DNA from: Cellulomonas uda
Lineage (GTDB): Bacteria > Actinomycetota > Actinomycetes > Actinomycetales > Cellulomonadaceae
DNA length: 64,000 nt
Direction of reading: 5' to 3'
NCBI RefSeq assembly: GCF_006538705.1
Contig: NZ_BJLP01000012.1
Coordinates: 1 to 64,000, forward strand
Shown here: positions 17,412-25,365 of the stretch, in pieces
Position numbering within the stretch: position 1 is the first letter of the stretch
How the letters are laid out: each line of letters begins with the position of its first letter
The notes under the pieces: model-generated
What the model saw: the letters and a program-made list of their open reading frames with translations, nothing else
The model's database searches: none
Told to the model about the DNA's origin: nothing
Position numbers and translations under genes: made by a program

Positions 17412-18553
17412 GCCGCGACCCGCGGGTCGTCGACGACGAGGGCGAGCAGGGCCGCGAGGACGTCGTCGGGCAGCCCGGCGTCGCGCGCGACCTCGCGCGC
17501 GGCCTCCAGGTGCTGGGCCGCGAGGTCCTCGACGAACGCGCGCGACCCGCACCGCACCAACGCGACGCGTGCGGCGAGCGCGCGCTCGGCGGTCAGCGCG
17601 GGGTCTCCCAGGGCGGCCGCGACCACAGGCCAGGAGTCGGTCGTGCGGGCGTGGGCGATCAGCGCGGTCACCTTGCCCTCGCGCAGATCGCCGATCGCGC
17701 TCTTGCCCGTCACGTGCTCGTCGCCGAAGACGCCGAGCAGGTCGTCGTGGAGCTGGAACGCCACCCCGACGAGGCGGCCGGCACGGTCGAGCGCCGCGAC
17801 GACGTCGGCATCCGCCCCCGCGAGCAGGGCGCCCGCGCGCAGGGGCAGCGCGAAGGAGTATGCGGCGGTCTTGAGCTCGGCGACCTGGAGCGCGTCCCCG
17901 ACGGTCGGCCGGTCCACGCGCAGCGCGAGCCGCACGTCCGCGAGCTCGCCCGCCGCGGACAGCGCGACCGTCTCGTCGAGCAGGTCGAGCAGAGCCGTGA
18001 CCACCCGGGTCGGGGCGGGCGCGGTGGCGAACGCGCGGGTCGCCGCGACGAGCGCGAGGTCACCCGCGAGGATCGCCGCGGCGCGCCCGTACCCGTGGGC
18101 CGCGCCCCCGTCGGCGCCGGCGGACCGGGCGCGGGCCGTGAACGTCCCGGCCACGTTGGGCCGCCCGCGGCGCACGTCGTCGCCGTCGATGACGTCGTCG
18201 TGCACGACGAAGGCGGCGTGCAGCAGCTCCACGGCGTCGGCGACGTGCGTGGCGGCGCGGACGTCGGTGCCGCCGAACGCGCGGTACGCCGCGTGCACGA
18301 GGTGGGGGCGCACGCCGCGCCCGCCGCGGGTCGCGTCGCCCGCGGCCGTCCAGAGTGCCTGTGCGTGACCGTCGTGAGCGAGCACGCCGGGGCCCGCACG
18401 GAAGGCGTCGAGCGGTCGCCGCTCGGTCGTGGTGGGCGCGCTCGCCGCAGGTGCGGGGGAGGCCGGGACCGTGCTGGGCGCCGTGCTCGTCGCCGGGCTC
18501 GCTGCCGTGGAGCTCGGTGCGGTCGCCGTCGTCGCGACCGTCGTCGCGCTCAT
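17408..18553 (-). CDS. crtE: Geranylgeranyl diphosphate synthase CrtE/IdsA
   Basis: This prenyl synthase (381 aa) elongates DMAPP with IPP to GGPP, the first committed substrate here. The first Asp-rich region is VVHDDVIDGDDVRRGRP, the second HDDLLGVFGDEHVTGKS with DLREGK, both of the actinobacterial IdsA type. I chose ATG 18553 (MSATTV); the frame stays open to 18673 but would run through the operator region. The first 45 or so residues are alanine-, threonine- and serine-rich and probably disordered. It is the first gene of the operon and divergent from the MarR regulator. Confidence 0.92.
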   Translation of the reverse strand: MSATTVATTATAPSSTAASPATSTAPSTVPASPAPAASAPTTTERRPLDAFRAGPGVLAHDGHAQALWTAAGDATRGGRGVRPHLVHAAYRAFGGTDVRAATHVADAVELLHAAFVVHDDVIDGDDVRRGRPNVAGTFTARARSAGADGGAAHGYGRAAAILAGDLALVAATRAFATAPAPTRVVTALLDLLDETVALSAAGELADVRLALRVDRPTVGDALQVAELKTAAYSFALPLRAGALLAGADADVVAALDRAGRLVGVAFQLHDDLLGVFGDEHVTGKSAIGDLREGKVTALIAHARTTDSWPVVAAALGDPALTAERALAARVALVRCGSRAFVEDLAAQHLEAAREVARDAGLPDDVLAALLALVVDDPRVAA

Positions 18554-18641
18554 GACGGGGCCGGTACGTGGTGCGGGCGCGCGCGGCGCGCGAGGTGTGG
18601 CGTCACGTCGACTCCGTCCCGAGGCGATCTCGCTAGCCTCG

Positions 18642-18661
18642 CTAGTTACTTGAGAGACTAG
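18642..18661. promoter_or_regulatory. Palindromic operator between crtE and the MarR gene
   Basis: The 20-bp inverted repeat starts CTAGTTACTT and ends GAGAGACTAG: the outer five bases of each half are perfect and seven of ten match overall. It ends one base before the MarR start codon at 18663 and lies about 90 bp upstream of crtE. MarR proteins bind such palindromes, and in Corynebacterium the divergent MarR protein CrtR represses the crt operon and responds to GGPP. A direct repeat CTCGCTAG at 18629-18645 adjoins it. Confidence 0.55.
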
Positions 18662-18662
18662 T

Positions 18663-19202
18663 ATGACTGCCATGCCCGAGACCGCAACCCCAGAGCACTA
18701 CTGGTACGGCGAGGACCCCTCGCCCGCCGAGATGCTCGAGGCGTTGCGCGCGTTCCGCCGGGCCGACGCGGCCATGCGCCGCCGCACGGCCGCCGACATG
18801 GCCATGAACGAGACGGACCTGCGCGCGCTCCAGGTCGTCATCGCGCGCGAGCTCGACGGTCGCTCGACGAGCCCCCACCACCTCGCGGACGTCCTCCAGA
18901 TCTCGACCGCGTCGACCACCAAGCTGGTCGACCGGCTCACGCGCTCGGGTCACCTGGTGCGCGAGGCGCACCCGACCGACCGGCGCGGGGTCGTCGTCCG
19001 CGCGACGCCGCACGCGCACGACGAGGTGCACGAGAGGCTCGCCGGGATGCATGCGCGCATGGCCGGGGTCGCCGACGACGTCCCGCGCGCCGCGCGCCCG
19101 GCAGTGGTGGCATTCCTGCGCGAGATGACGGCCGTCCTCGACGACGACGAGCCGATCGCGCCGCTCACCACCGCTCCCACGGCGGTCGACGGCGACGCCT
19201 GA
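18663..19202 (+). CDS. MarR-family regulator, CrtR-like
   Basis: The product (179 aa) has the winged-helix core of MarR proteins: the helix-turn-helix HHLADVLQISTASTTKLVDRL is split here as LADVLQIS and TASTTKLVDRL, and the wing is EAHPTDRRGVVV. It is divergent from crtE with a palindrome in between, as CrtR is in Corynebacterium glutamicum. A role as repressor of the carotenoid operon and of itself is therefore likely but inferred. The start may be ATG 18663 or ATG 18672; there is only a weak GAGAG ribosome site, inside the palindrome, so bound protein would also block ribosome access or initiation. Confidence 0.85.
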   Translation: MTAMPETATPEHYWYGEDPSPAEMLEALRAFRRADAAMRRRTAADMAMNETDLRALQVVIARELDGRSTSPHHLADVLQISTASTTKLVDRLTRSGHLVREAHPTDRRGVVVRATPHAHDEVHERLAGMHARMAGVADDVPRAARPAVVAFLREMTAVLDDDEPIAPLTTAPTAVDGDA

Positions 19203-19235
19203 GAACCGCGCGACGCGGGGCCCGGCCCGGGCTCG

Positions 19236-20300
19236 TCAGGCGGGCGCGGGGCCCGTCGAGGCGCGCACGACGAGCTCCGTCGGGACGACGACGTGCTCGG
19301 GCGTGCTCGGTGCGGCACCGGGTGCGGCCGCGGCGATGGCGTGCTCGATCGCACGCGCGGCCGCGCGGCCCTTGGCCGCCAGGTCCTGGCGGACCGTGGT
19401 CAGCGGCGGGACGACCGTGCGGCTCAGGGCGCTGTCGTCGTAGCCGACGACCGACACGTCGCCGGGCACGTCCAGACCGAGCTCGCCCGCCACACGCACC
19501 ACCGCCCACGCCACCAGGTCGGAGAAGCAGAGCACCGCGGTCGGGCGGTCGGGGAGCGTGAGTGCGGTGCGGGCGGCCTCGAGCGCGTCCGCCTCCAGGT
19601 TGTCCTCCATGTGGACCGCCACCACGTCGGCACCTGCCGGGCCCAGGGCGCTCATCCAGCCTTCGACGCGCTCGCGCGAGACGAGCCCGACGCCGGCGGT
19701 GGCGGGGTCGGGTGCGACCCCGGGCTGCTCGCCCCACGCGGTCGTCAGGAGCGCGACCCGCCGGTGGCCCAGGTCGAGCACGTGCTGCGCGGCGGCGCGT
19801 GCTCCCGGACGGTCGTCGAGCAGGACGCTCGAGGCGCGCTCGACCGTCGGTGCCTGGTCGACGAAGACCAGGGGCAAGGACCGGCGCTCGAGCCAGTCGA
19901 ACGCGGTGGTGTCCGTGACGCACGCGTACACGAGGGCGGCGTCCATGGGGACGTCGCGTGCCGCGTCCCGGATCGCTGCGCTCTTGGCGGGCAGGAGCGC
20001 GAGCGCGAGGCCGGTGGGTGCGAGCTCCTCCGCGACCGAGGCGAAGAACTCGGCGGCGATGGGGTCGCGGAACGCGTTCGCGGGCGACTGCGTGAACAGC
20101 ACCCCCACGGTGCCCGACGAGCCCCGGGCGAGGATCCGGGCTGCGGGGTCCGGGCCCACGTACCCGAGCTCGTCCGCCGCCGCCAACACCTTGGCCCGTA
20201 GCTCGGCGGAGAGCTGGTCGGGCCGGGAGAACGCGTTCGAGACCGTCATGCGGCTCACGCCGACCTTGTCGGCGATCGTCTGCAGCGTGACCCGCCCCAC
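19236..20300 (-). CDS. LacI/GalR-family transcriptional regulator
   Basis: The product (354 aa) starts with the LacI helix-turn-helix TLQTIADKVGVSRMTVSNAF and hinge-like PDQLSAELRAKVL, then the periplasmic-binding-type core with YVGPDPAARILARGSSGTVGVLF and a C-terminal VSVVGYDDSALSRTVVPPLT. The GTG at 20300 is preceded by AGGAG at good distance, so I prefer it over upstream starts. The effector is unknown. It lies 74 bp after the small ORF 20375-20623, downstream of a promoter with two 15-bp repeats that have the CG-centred symmetry usual for LacI operators. Autoregulation is likely. Confidence 0.92.
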   Translation of the reverse strand: MGRVTLQTIADKVGVSRMTVSNAFSRPDQLSAELRAKVLAAADELGYVGPDPAARILARGSSGTVGVLFTQSPANAFRDPIAAEFFASVAEELAPTGLALALLPAKSAAIRDAARDVPMDAALVYACVTDTTAFDWLERRSLPLVFVDQAPTVERASSVLLDDRPGARAAAQHVLDLGHRRVALLTTAWGEQPGVAPDPATAGVGLVSRERVEGWMSALGPAGADVVAVHMEDNLEADALEAARTALTLPDRPTAVLCFSDLVAWAVVRVAGELGLDVPGDVSVVGYDDSALSRTVVPPLTTVRQDLAAKGRAAARAIEHAIAAAAPGAAPSTPEHVVVPTELVVRASTGPAPA

Positions 20301-20374
20301 GCTCGTCTCCTGTCGTCCCGGCCCCGCGTCCCGCGCGAGGTCCCGGACGTCAGGGTAGGCGACGCCGGCGCCGG

Positions 20375-20623
20375 TCAACGGACGAGCGCGGAGCGGTCCG
20401 CCGGTGCGATCGCGTCCGCGAGCCGGTGCAGCGACCGGGCGCCGCGACGGCGGACGGCGAGCACGCCGCCGTGCACGCCGGAGTCGGCGGAGCGCCGGTG
20501 CGCGACGGGGCCGGTGGTCGGTGCGTCGGGCACCACGGGGGCGTCCGGGAGGGCGCTGCGCGACTGCGTCAGGGTCGCGCGGCGCGAGTGGAGCAGGGCG
20601 AGAGGCGGCTGGCTCAGGTACAC
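20375..20623 (-). CDS. Small basic protein of unknown function
   Basis: An 82-residue arginine- and alanine-rich ORF starting GTG at 20623 (MYLSQPPLALLHSRR). I do not recognise it. Support for coding is indirect: AAGGGG lies 7 bases before the GTG, and a near-consensus promoter lies just upstream. The lacI gene follows 74 bp downstream on the same strand. It could instead be the leader of the lacI transcript with a chance ORF. There are no membrane segments or cysteines. Confidence 0.45.
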   Translation of the reverse strand: MYLSQPPLALLHSRRATLTQSRSALPDAPVVPDAPTTGPVAHRRSADSGVHGGVLAVRRRGARSLHRLADAIAPADRSALVR

Positions 20624-20635
20624 GGTCGTTCCCCT

Positions 20636-20691
20636 TCTGTACCGGTCAAGTGACGGCTTCGACGCTACGCCTTCGGTCTGTACCGGTCAAG
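20636..20691. repeat. Two identical 15-bp boxes, 41 bp apart
   Basis: TCTGTACCGGTCAAG occurs at 20636-20650 and again at 20677-20691. The core TGTACCGGTCAA is an imperfect palindrome with a central CG, the style of LacI-family operators. One copy overlaps the -35 box and the other lies between the -10 and the start codon of the small ORF. The 41-bp offset is about four helical turns, which would suit cooperative binding. Confidence 0.75.
20662..20690 (-). promoter_or_regulatory. Promoter of small ORF-lacI unit
   Basis: On the minus strand TTGACC (20690-20685) and TAGCGT (20667-20662) are exactly 17 bp apart, close to the housekeeping sigma consensus. The -35 box lies inside the upstream repeat copy, so repressor binding would block it. 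Confidence 0.7.
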
Positions 20692-20706
20692 AGATATCTG
20701 CGCCGA

Positions 20707-21849
20707 ATGTCGGACCGCCTCCGCTCGGCCTCGCGTCACGGCATCGGCCCTGGTCCGGCCGGGTCCGACATCACCCGCGCGGGCGCCGCGAAGGGGATGG
20801 ACGCGTTCCCGCGGGGGTCTAGGGTGGCTCGGGTGGTCCGTGCGGTGAGTGGCGTGAGTGGGCATGGCGCGAGTGGGCATGGCGTGAGTGGGCATGGCGT
20901 GAGTGGGCATGACATGAGGGGGCATGACGTGGGCGACGAGGCGACAGGCGCGGCGGGGGAGTCGGCGCGCGGTCGGCGTACCCGCCGGGACGTCATCCGC
21001 GAGGTCGTGCTCGTCGTCGGCCTCTACGTCGCGTACTCGGCCACGCGCCTGGCCGCCAGCGGGTCGTGGGACGTCGCCAAGGGGCACGCCCGAGGGATCC
21101 TGGACGTCGAGCGAAGGCTCCACATCGACGTCGAGCTCGCGCTCAACACGTGGACCTCGCAGCACCAGTGGTTCGAGATCGCGACGTCGTACTGGTACCA
21201 GTCGATGCACTACCTCGTGACGCCCACCGTGCTCGTCGTGCTCTTCCTGCGCCGTCCCTTGCTCTACCGTCCCGCGCGCACCGCCCTCATGGGGGCGACG
21301 TTCCTCGCGCTGTTCGGCTACTTCTTCTTCCCCACGGCCCCGCCGCGCCTGCTCGGCGAGTACGTCGACACGGTGTCCGAGACCTCCCGGTGGGGATGGT
21401 GGCCCTCGGCCGCCGAGCAGGCCGCGAGCGGCGCGAGCTCCGTGACCAACCAGGTGGCGGCGATGCCCTCCATGCACGTCGGCTGGGCGGTCTGGGTGAG
21501 CGCCGTGCTGTGCGTCCTCGTGCGGCCGCTGTGGGCGAAGATCGCGGTCTGGGGCTACGCGGTCACGACCACGCTCGTCGTCATGCTCACCGGCAACCAC
21601 TGGATCCTCGACGCGGTCGCGGGCGCGGCGATCGTCCTCGGGTGCTGGTGGTTCGCCGGTCACCGCTACGGGCTGTGGGCGCCACGCGCGCAGGTCGACG
21701 CCGAGCTCGACGAGCTCGTCGGCGCCGCACCGGCCGTGCGGCCGCCGACCTCCGCCACCGACGACGGCCTGGCACTCGCAGGCGCGGCGGAGCCGGTGCC
21801 CCCCGCCTCGGGGCGCGACGACGGCGAGCCGGACGCTGCCCGTCCCTGA
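20707..21849 (+). CDS. PAP2-superfamily membrane protein (Aur1-like)
   Basis: An integral membrane protein with about six helices and the phosphatidic-acid-phosphatase type 2 / inositol-phosphorylceramide-synthase-like motifs FFPTAPPR, AAMPSMHVGW and TGNHWILDAVAG, which hold the catalytic histidines. It may be a lipid phosphatase or a phosphotransferase; the substrate is unknown. The start is uncertain. ATG 20707 gives 380 aa, but a TAGGGT -10-like hexamer at 20820 and five in-frame 15-bp repeats (20854-20928), most with GTG or ATG, suggest that translation may begin at 20824, 20833, 20845 or 20854, nearer the conserved part that starts near RRTRRDVIREV. The C-terminal tail is acidic. Confidence 0.85.
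   Translation: MSDRLRSASRHGIGPGPAGSDITRAGAAKGMDAFPRGSRVARVVRAVSGVSGHGASGHGVSGHGVSGHDMRGHDVGDEATGAAGESARGRRTRRDVIREVVLVVGLYVAYSATRLAASGSWDVAKGHARGILDVERRLHIDVELALNTWTSQHQWFEIATSYWYQSMHYLVTPTVLVVLFLRRPLLYRPARTALMGATFLALFGYFFFPTAPPRLLGEYVDTVSETSRWGWWPSAAEQAASGASSVTNQVAAMPSMHVGWAVWVSAVLCVLVRPLWAKIAVWGYAVTTTLVVMLTGNHWILDAVAGAAIVLGCWWFAGHRYGLWAPRAQVDAELDELVGAAPAVRPPTSATDDGLALAGAAEPVPPASGRDDGEPDAARP
20854..20928 (+). repeat. Five 15-bp tandem repeats within the PAP2 gene
   Basis: Five units of GTGAGTGGGCATGGC, with small changes, encode VSGHG, ASGHG, VSGHG, VSGHD and MRGHD; half a unit precedes them at 20845. Because the unit is 15 bp, slippage would keep the frame. Three of the five units begin with a possible start codon in frame. 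The repeats give a histidine- and glycine-rich N-terminal segment. Confidence 0.9.
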
Positions 21850-22041
21850 CGGCGCGGTCCCTGACGGAGCGGTCCCTGACTAGTCGGCTCCCCACGGCGG
21901 ACCCGGGGTCAAGTCCGGACAGGCCGCCCACAACGTCCCCGGCATGGCATAGCGTGCTGCCGGACGACGACGCAGGCCGCAGCCCCCGGGCGCACGGCCC
22001 GCGCACGCCCTGATCGCTTGCCCCCACGCGGAGGTGGACCC

Positions 22042-23253
22042 ATGACGGAACCCGCAGCCGGTGCTCCCGCACCCCTGGCGCCGCCCCTCGAGCTCGAGGC
22101 GCCTGCCCCGCTCGCGCCCGTCGCCCAGACGCAGGCGCCGGCCATGGCGCCCCGGGTCGACGAGGCGGCGTTGCCCGGCCTGGACTCCAAGGTCGAGTCG
22201 TACCTGGCCGGCCTCGCGGCCGCGCAGGCGGGCTCGCCCGAGTTCGCCGCCAAGGCCGAGGACGTGCGGACCATGGGCGACGCGGACATCCGCGCGGCCG
22301 CCGAGACGTCGAACCGCCTGCTGCAGATGCCCGTCAAGGAGCTGCGCGACGGGGGCGTGTCCGGGACCTCCCAGGTGAGCAGGTCGCTGCTCGACCTGCG
22401 ACGCACGGTCGAGGAGCTCGACCCGTCCGAGGCCAGCCTGGGCAAGAAGATCCTCGGCTTCCTGCCGTTCGGCGACAGCATCACCGACTACTTCCGGCGC
22501 TACGAGAGCGCGCAGAAGCAGATCGACGCGATCGTCAACGCGCTCTACAACGGCCAGGACGAGCTCCGCAAGGACAACGCCGCGCTCAACCTCGAGAAGC
22601 AGCACCTGTGGGCCACCATGGCGCGGCTCAACCAGTACGTCTACGTCGCGGAGAAGCTCGACGCGCAGCTGTCCGCGATGGTCGTCGAGGTCGAGCGCAC
22701 CGACCCGCAGCGGGCGAAGTCCCTGCGCGAGGACGTGCTGTTCTACGTCCGTCAGAAGCACCAGGACCTGCTCACGCAGCTCGCGGTGTCGATCCAGGGC
22801 TACCTGGCGACCGACATCATCCTCAAGAACAACGGCGAGCTCATCAAGGGCGTGGACCGGGCGACGACGACGACGGTGGCGGCCCTGCGCACCGCCGTCC
22901 TCGTCGCGCAGGCGCTCAACAACCAGAAGCTCGTGCTCGACCAGATCGGCGCGCTCAACGCGACGACGACCGGGATGATCGCGTCCACCTCGAAGCTCCT
23001 GCGCGAGCAGTCGGTCGCGATCCAGGAGCAGGCCGCGAGCTCGACGCTGGGGCTGCCGCAGCTGCAGCAGTCGTTCAACGACATCTACGCGACCATGGAC
23101 GCGATCGACGGCTTCAAGGTCAAGGCGCTCGACTCGATGGCCGCCACCATCGGCGTGCTCGAGACCGAGACCACCAAGGCGCGGTCGTACCTCGACCGCG
23201 TGCAGCAGTCCGACCGGACGGGTGCTGCCGGCGGCTCGCTCGACCTGGCCTGA
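22042..23253 (+). CDS. telA: Toxic anion resistance protein TelA/KlaA family
   Basis: The product (403 aa) is a soluble, mostly helical protein of the TelA family (PF05816), named from tellurite resistance but of unclear mechanism. Landmarks are GKKILGFLPFGDSITDYFRRYESAQKQI, recognisable by FLPFGDS and the coiled region after it, and IILKNNGELIKGVDRATTTTVAALRTAV in the middle. The N-terminal 40 residues are proline- and alanine-rich. ATG 22042 has a GGAGGTGG ribosome site 5 bases upstream. It is the first gene of the ten-gene PknG-type operon. A -10-like TAGCGT lies at 21950-21955, with a weak -35. Confidence 0.88.
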   Translation: MTEPAAGAPAPLAPPLELEAPAPLAPVAQTQAPAMAPRVDEAALPGLDSKVESYLAGLAAAQAGSPEFAAKAEDVRTMGDADIRAAAETSNRLLQMPVKELRDGGVSGTSQVSRSLLDLRRTVEELDPSEASLGKKILGFLPFGDSITDYFRRYESAQKQIDAIVNALYNGQDELRKDNAALNLEKQHLWATMARLNQYVYVAEKLDAQLSAMVVEVERTDPQRAKSLREDVLFYVRQKHQDLLTQLAVSIQGYLATDIILKNNGELIKGVDRATTTTVAALRTAVLVAQALNNQKLVLDQIGALNATTTGMIASTSKLLREQSVAIQEQAASSTLGLPQLQQSFNDIYATMDAIDGFKVKALDSMAATIGVLETETTKARSYLDRVQQSDRTGAAGGSLDLA

Positions 23254-23260
23254 GGCGTCG

Positions 23261-23785
23261 ATGGGGTGGTGGGGTGACCTCGTCGGCCGGGTGCGCGGGC
23301 GTGCCGGCGACGGCCCCGAGCCCGCACCCATGCCCGCGGCGCCGACGTCCACGCAGATCGTCGAGGCGGTGCACGCGGTCGAGCGGGACGTCGAGGGCCG
23401 CGTGCCCGCCGCGGTGACCGCGCGCGTGCACCGGATCGCGCGCGTCGTGGAGGACATGGCACCCCGGCTCGACCGGCTCGGCATCGGGAGCCGCCAGGCG
23501 CACACGGTCGTCGCGACCGCGACGAGCTACCTGCCCGAGGCGGTCGGGGCCTACCTGCGGCTGCCGCGCGACTTCGCCGACCGGCGGGTGGTCGCGCAGG
23601 GCAAGACGTCGCTCATGCTCCTGTGCGACCAGCTCGACCTGCTCGGGACGACGCTGTCGCAGATCTCCGACGCGGTCTCGCGTCAGGACGCGCGCGCGCT
23701 CGTCGCGCACGGGCAGTTCCTCGCCGAGAAGTTCGGCACCTCGTCGCTCGAGGTGCCGCCCGGCGGACCGGCGGTGGCGTCATGA
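23261..23785 (+). CDS. Conserved protein of unknown function next to telA
   Basis: A 174-residue protein starting MGWWGDLVGRVRG, mostly helical by eye, with no membrane segment or cysteine cluster. I do not recognise a named family; its place directly after telA is like XpaC-type partners of TelA, but I cannot show homology. It starts 7 bp after telA and overlaps the AAA ATPase gene (ATGA), so it is probably made together with both. The body looks like a helical bundle (IVEAVHAVERDVEGRV and later). Confidence 0.7.
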   Translation: MGWWGDLVGRVRGRAGDGPEPAPMPAAPTSTQIVEAVHAVERDVEGRVPAAVTARVHRIARVVEDMAPRLDRLGIGSRQAHTVVATATSYLPEAVGAYLRLPRDFADRRVVAQGKTSLMLLCDQLDLLGTTLSQISDAVSRQDARALVAHGQFLAEKFGTSSLEVPPGGPAVAS

Positions 23786-25365
23786 GCGCGGACGCGCTGC
23801 GCACCGCCCTCGACGACCTGGTCGCGGCGGGCGTGACCGCCGGGCTCGCGGTCGGGGAGGTGCGCGACGAGGGTGCGCGGCTCGCCGCGGCTGTGGCCGA
23901 GGCGGTCCCCGGGGCCCCCGAGACGTGGGCGTCGGCCGTCGGGCAGGACGGCCTGACGGCCTTCTTCACCGCGGCGTCGAGCGCGCGGCGGTGGCGGTCG
24001 TCGCCCACCGACCTGCTCGAGCGGCTCGTCGGGGACGGCTCGCCGCACGCGGCCGGGTACGCACGGGCGCTGGCCGGCGTGACGTCCGCCGCGTGCGACC
24101 TCGGGGACGCCCCGCTCGACGTCATCGCGCGCGCGTCCACCACCGCCGCCGTGCACCTGGCCGCGGCCCGGACCGCCGTCCCGGACGCACCCGCGCCGCC
24201 CACTCCCGTCCCGTCGGCCGCTCCCACTCCGTCGGCCGCACCGGACCGGTCCGCGTCGCCCGACGGTGCGCCCGCGGTCGTGGACCGAGCGCCGACCGGC
24301 GGCAGCGGGTCCGCGGCGACCGCGACCCTCGGCACGGCGGTCGCCCCCGAGCCGGAGCCGGACCCGCGCACGCTCGAGGAGCTGCTGGCGGACCTCGACG
24401 CGCTCATCGGCCTGCGGCGCGTCAAGCGCGAGATCCGTGAGCAGGCGCAGCTGCTGCGCGTCGAGAAGCTGCGCACCGACGCCGGGCTGACCGCGCCGAC
24501 GATCACGCGGCACCTCGTGTTCGTCGGGAACCCGGGAACCGGCAAGACGACGGTCGCGCGCCTCGTCGCCGGCATCTACCGGGCGCTCGGGCTCCTCTCC
24601 AAGGGGCACCTCGTCGAGGTGGACCGCTCCGAGCTCGTCGGCGGCTACCTCGGCCAGACGGCGCACAAGACCTCGCAGGTCGTGGCCGACGCGGTCGGGG
24701 GAGTGCTGTTCGTCGACGAGGCGTACTCCCTCACGGGCGACCAGTACGGCGAGGAAGCCGTCAACACGCTCGTCAAGGACATGGAGGACCACCGCGACGA
24801 CCTCGTGGTGATCGTCGCGGGGTACCCGGGCCCGATGGGGCGCTTCCTCGCGACGAACCCCGGGCTCGAGAGCCGGTTCTCCACGACGATCACGTTCGAC
24901 GACTACTCCGACGACGAGCTCACCCGCATCTTCGAGCTCGCGGCGACCCGGTCCGACTTCGCGCCCGCGCCCGCGACGCTCGAGCGCTTCCGCGGCGTCG
25001 CGGCGGCCCAGCTGCGCGACGAGGGGTTCGGCAACGGGCGGTGGGCGCGCAACATGCTCGACAAGGCCGTGCTGCGCCACGCGTGGCGGTTGCGGGACGT
25101 GGCGGCGCCGTCGGTCGACGAGCTGCGCACGTTGCTGCCCGAGGACCTGGTCGATCGGCCCGACGACGGGCCCGACGAGGACTCGGCCGAGACGACCGGA
25201 GCCGAGAGCACGACGGTCGCGAGCGCGACGCCCGAGAGCACGACGCCCGAGAGCACGACGCCCGAGAGCACGACGGTCGAGAGCGCCGTCCTGACGCAGG
25301 AGCCGCACCCGGCGCCGCACGACGCGCCCACCGCGGGGACCGACGACGAAGAGGAGCCCGCGTGA
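23782..25365 (+). CDS. CbxX/CfqX-type AAA ATPase
   Basis: The product (527 aa) has a helical N-terminal domain (1-150), a proline- and alanine-rich linker, and a CbxX/CfqX AAA module from about 200: Walker A GNPGTGKTT, Walker B GGVLFVDEAY, then NPGLESRFSTTI with the arginine finger region. These ATPases remodel or reactivate other proteins. The C-terminal tail is acidic and has three repeats of TPEST from a 15-bp tandem repeat near 25227-25271. The ATG overlaps the preceding stop. Its client here is unknown; proteins of the same operon are natural candidates. Confidence 0.88.
   Translation: MSADALRTALDDLVAAGVTAGLAVGEVRDEGARLAAAVAEAVPGAPETWASAVGQDGLTAFFTAASSARRWRSSPTDLLERLVGDGSPHAAGYARALAGVTSAACDLGDAPLDVIARASTTAAVHLAAARTAVPDAPAPPTPVPSAAPTPSAAPDRSASPDGAPAVVDRAPTGGSGSAATATLGTAVAPEPEPDPRTLEELLADLDALIGLRRVKREIREQAQLLRVEKLRTDAGLTAPTITRHLVFVGNPGTGKTTVARLVAGIYRALGLLSKGHLVEVDRSELVGGYLGQTAHKTSQVVADAVGGVLFVDEAYSLTGDQYGEEAVNTLVKDMEDHRDDLVVIVAGYPGPMGRFLATNPGLESRFSTTITFDDYSDDELTRIFELAATRSDFAPAPATLERFRGVAAAQLRDEGFGNGRWARNMLDKAVLRHAWRLRDVAAPSVDELRTLLPEDLVDRPDDGPDEDSAETTGAESTTVASATPESTTPESTTPESTTVESAVLTQEPHPAPHDAPTAGTDDEEEPA

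Noticed and set aside
20854-20928. Tandem repeats as a CRISPR array
   Set aside because: The units are 15 bp with no spacers and are in frame within a coding region.
22042-23253. A tellurite-resistance (ter) or phage-defence island
   Set aside because: TelA is present, but no TerD, TerC or TerB genes and no integrase or repeats are seen; the setting is the PknG operon.
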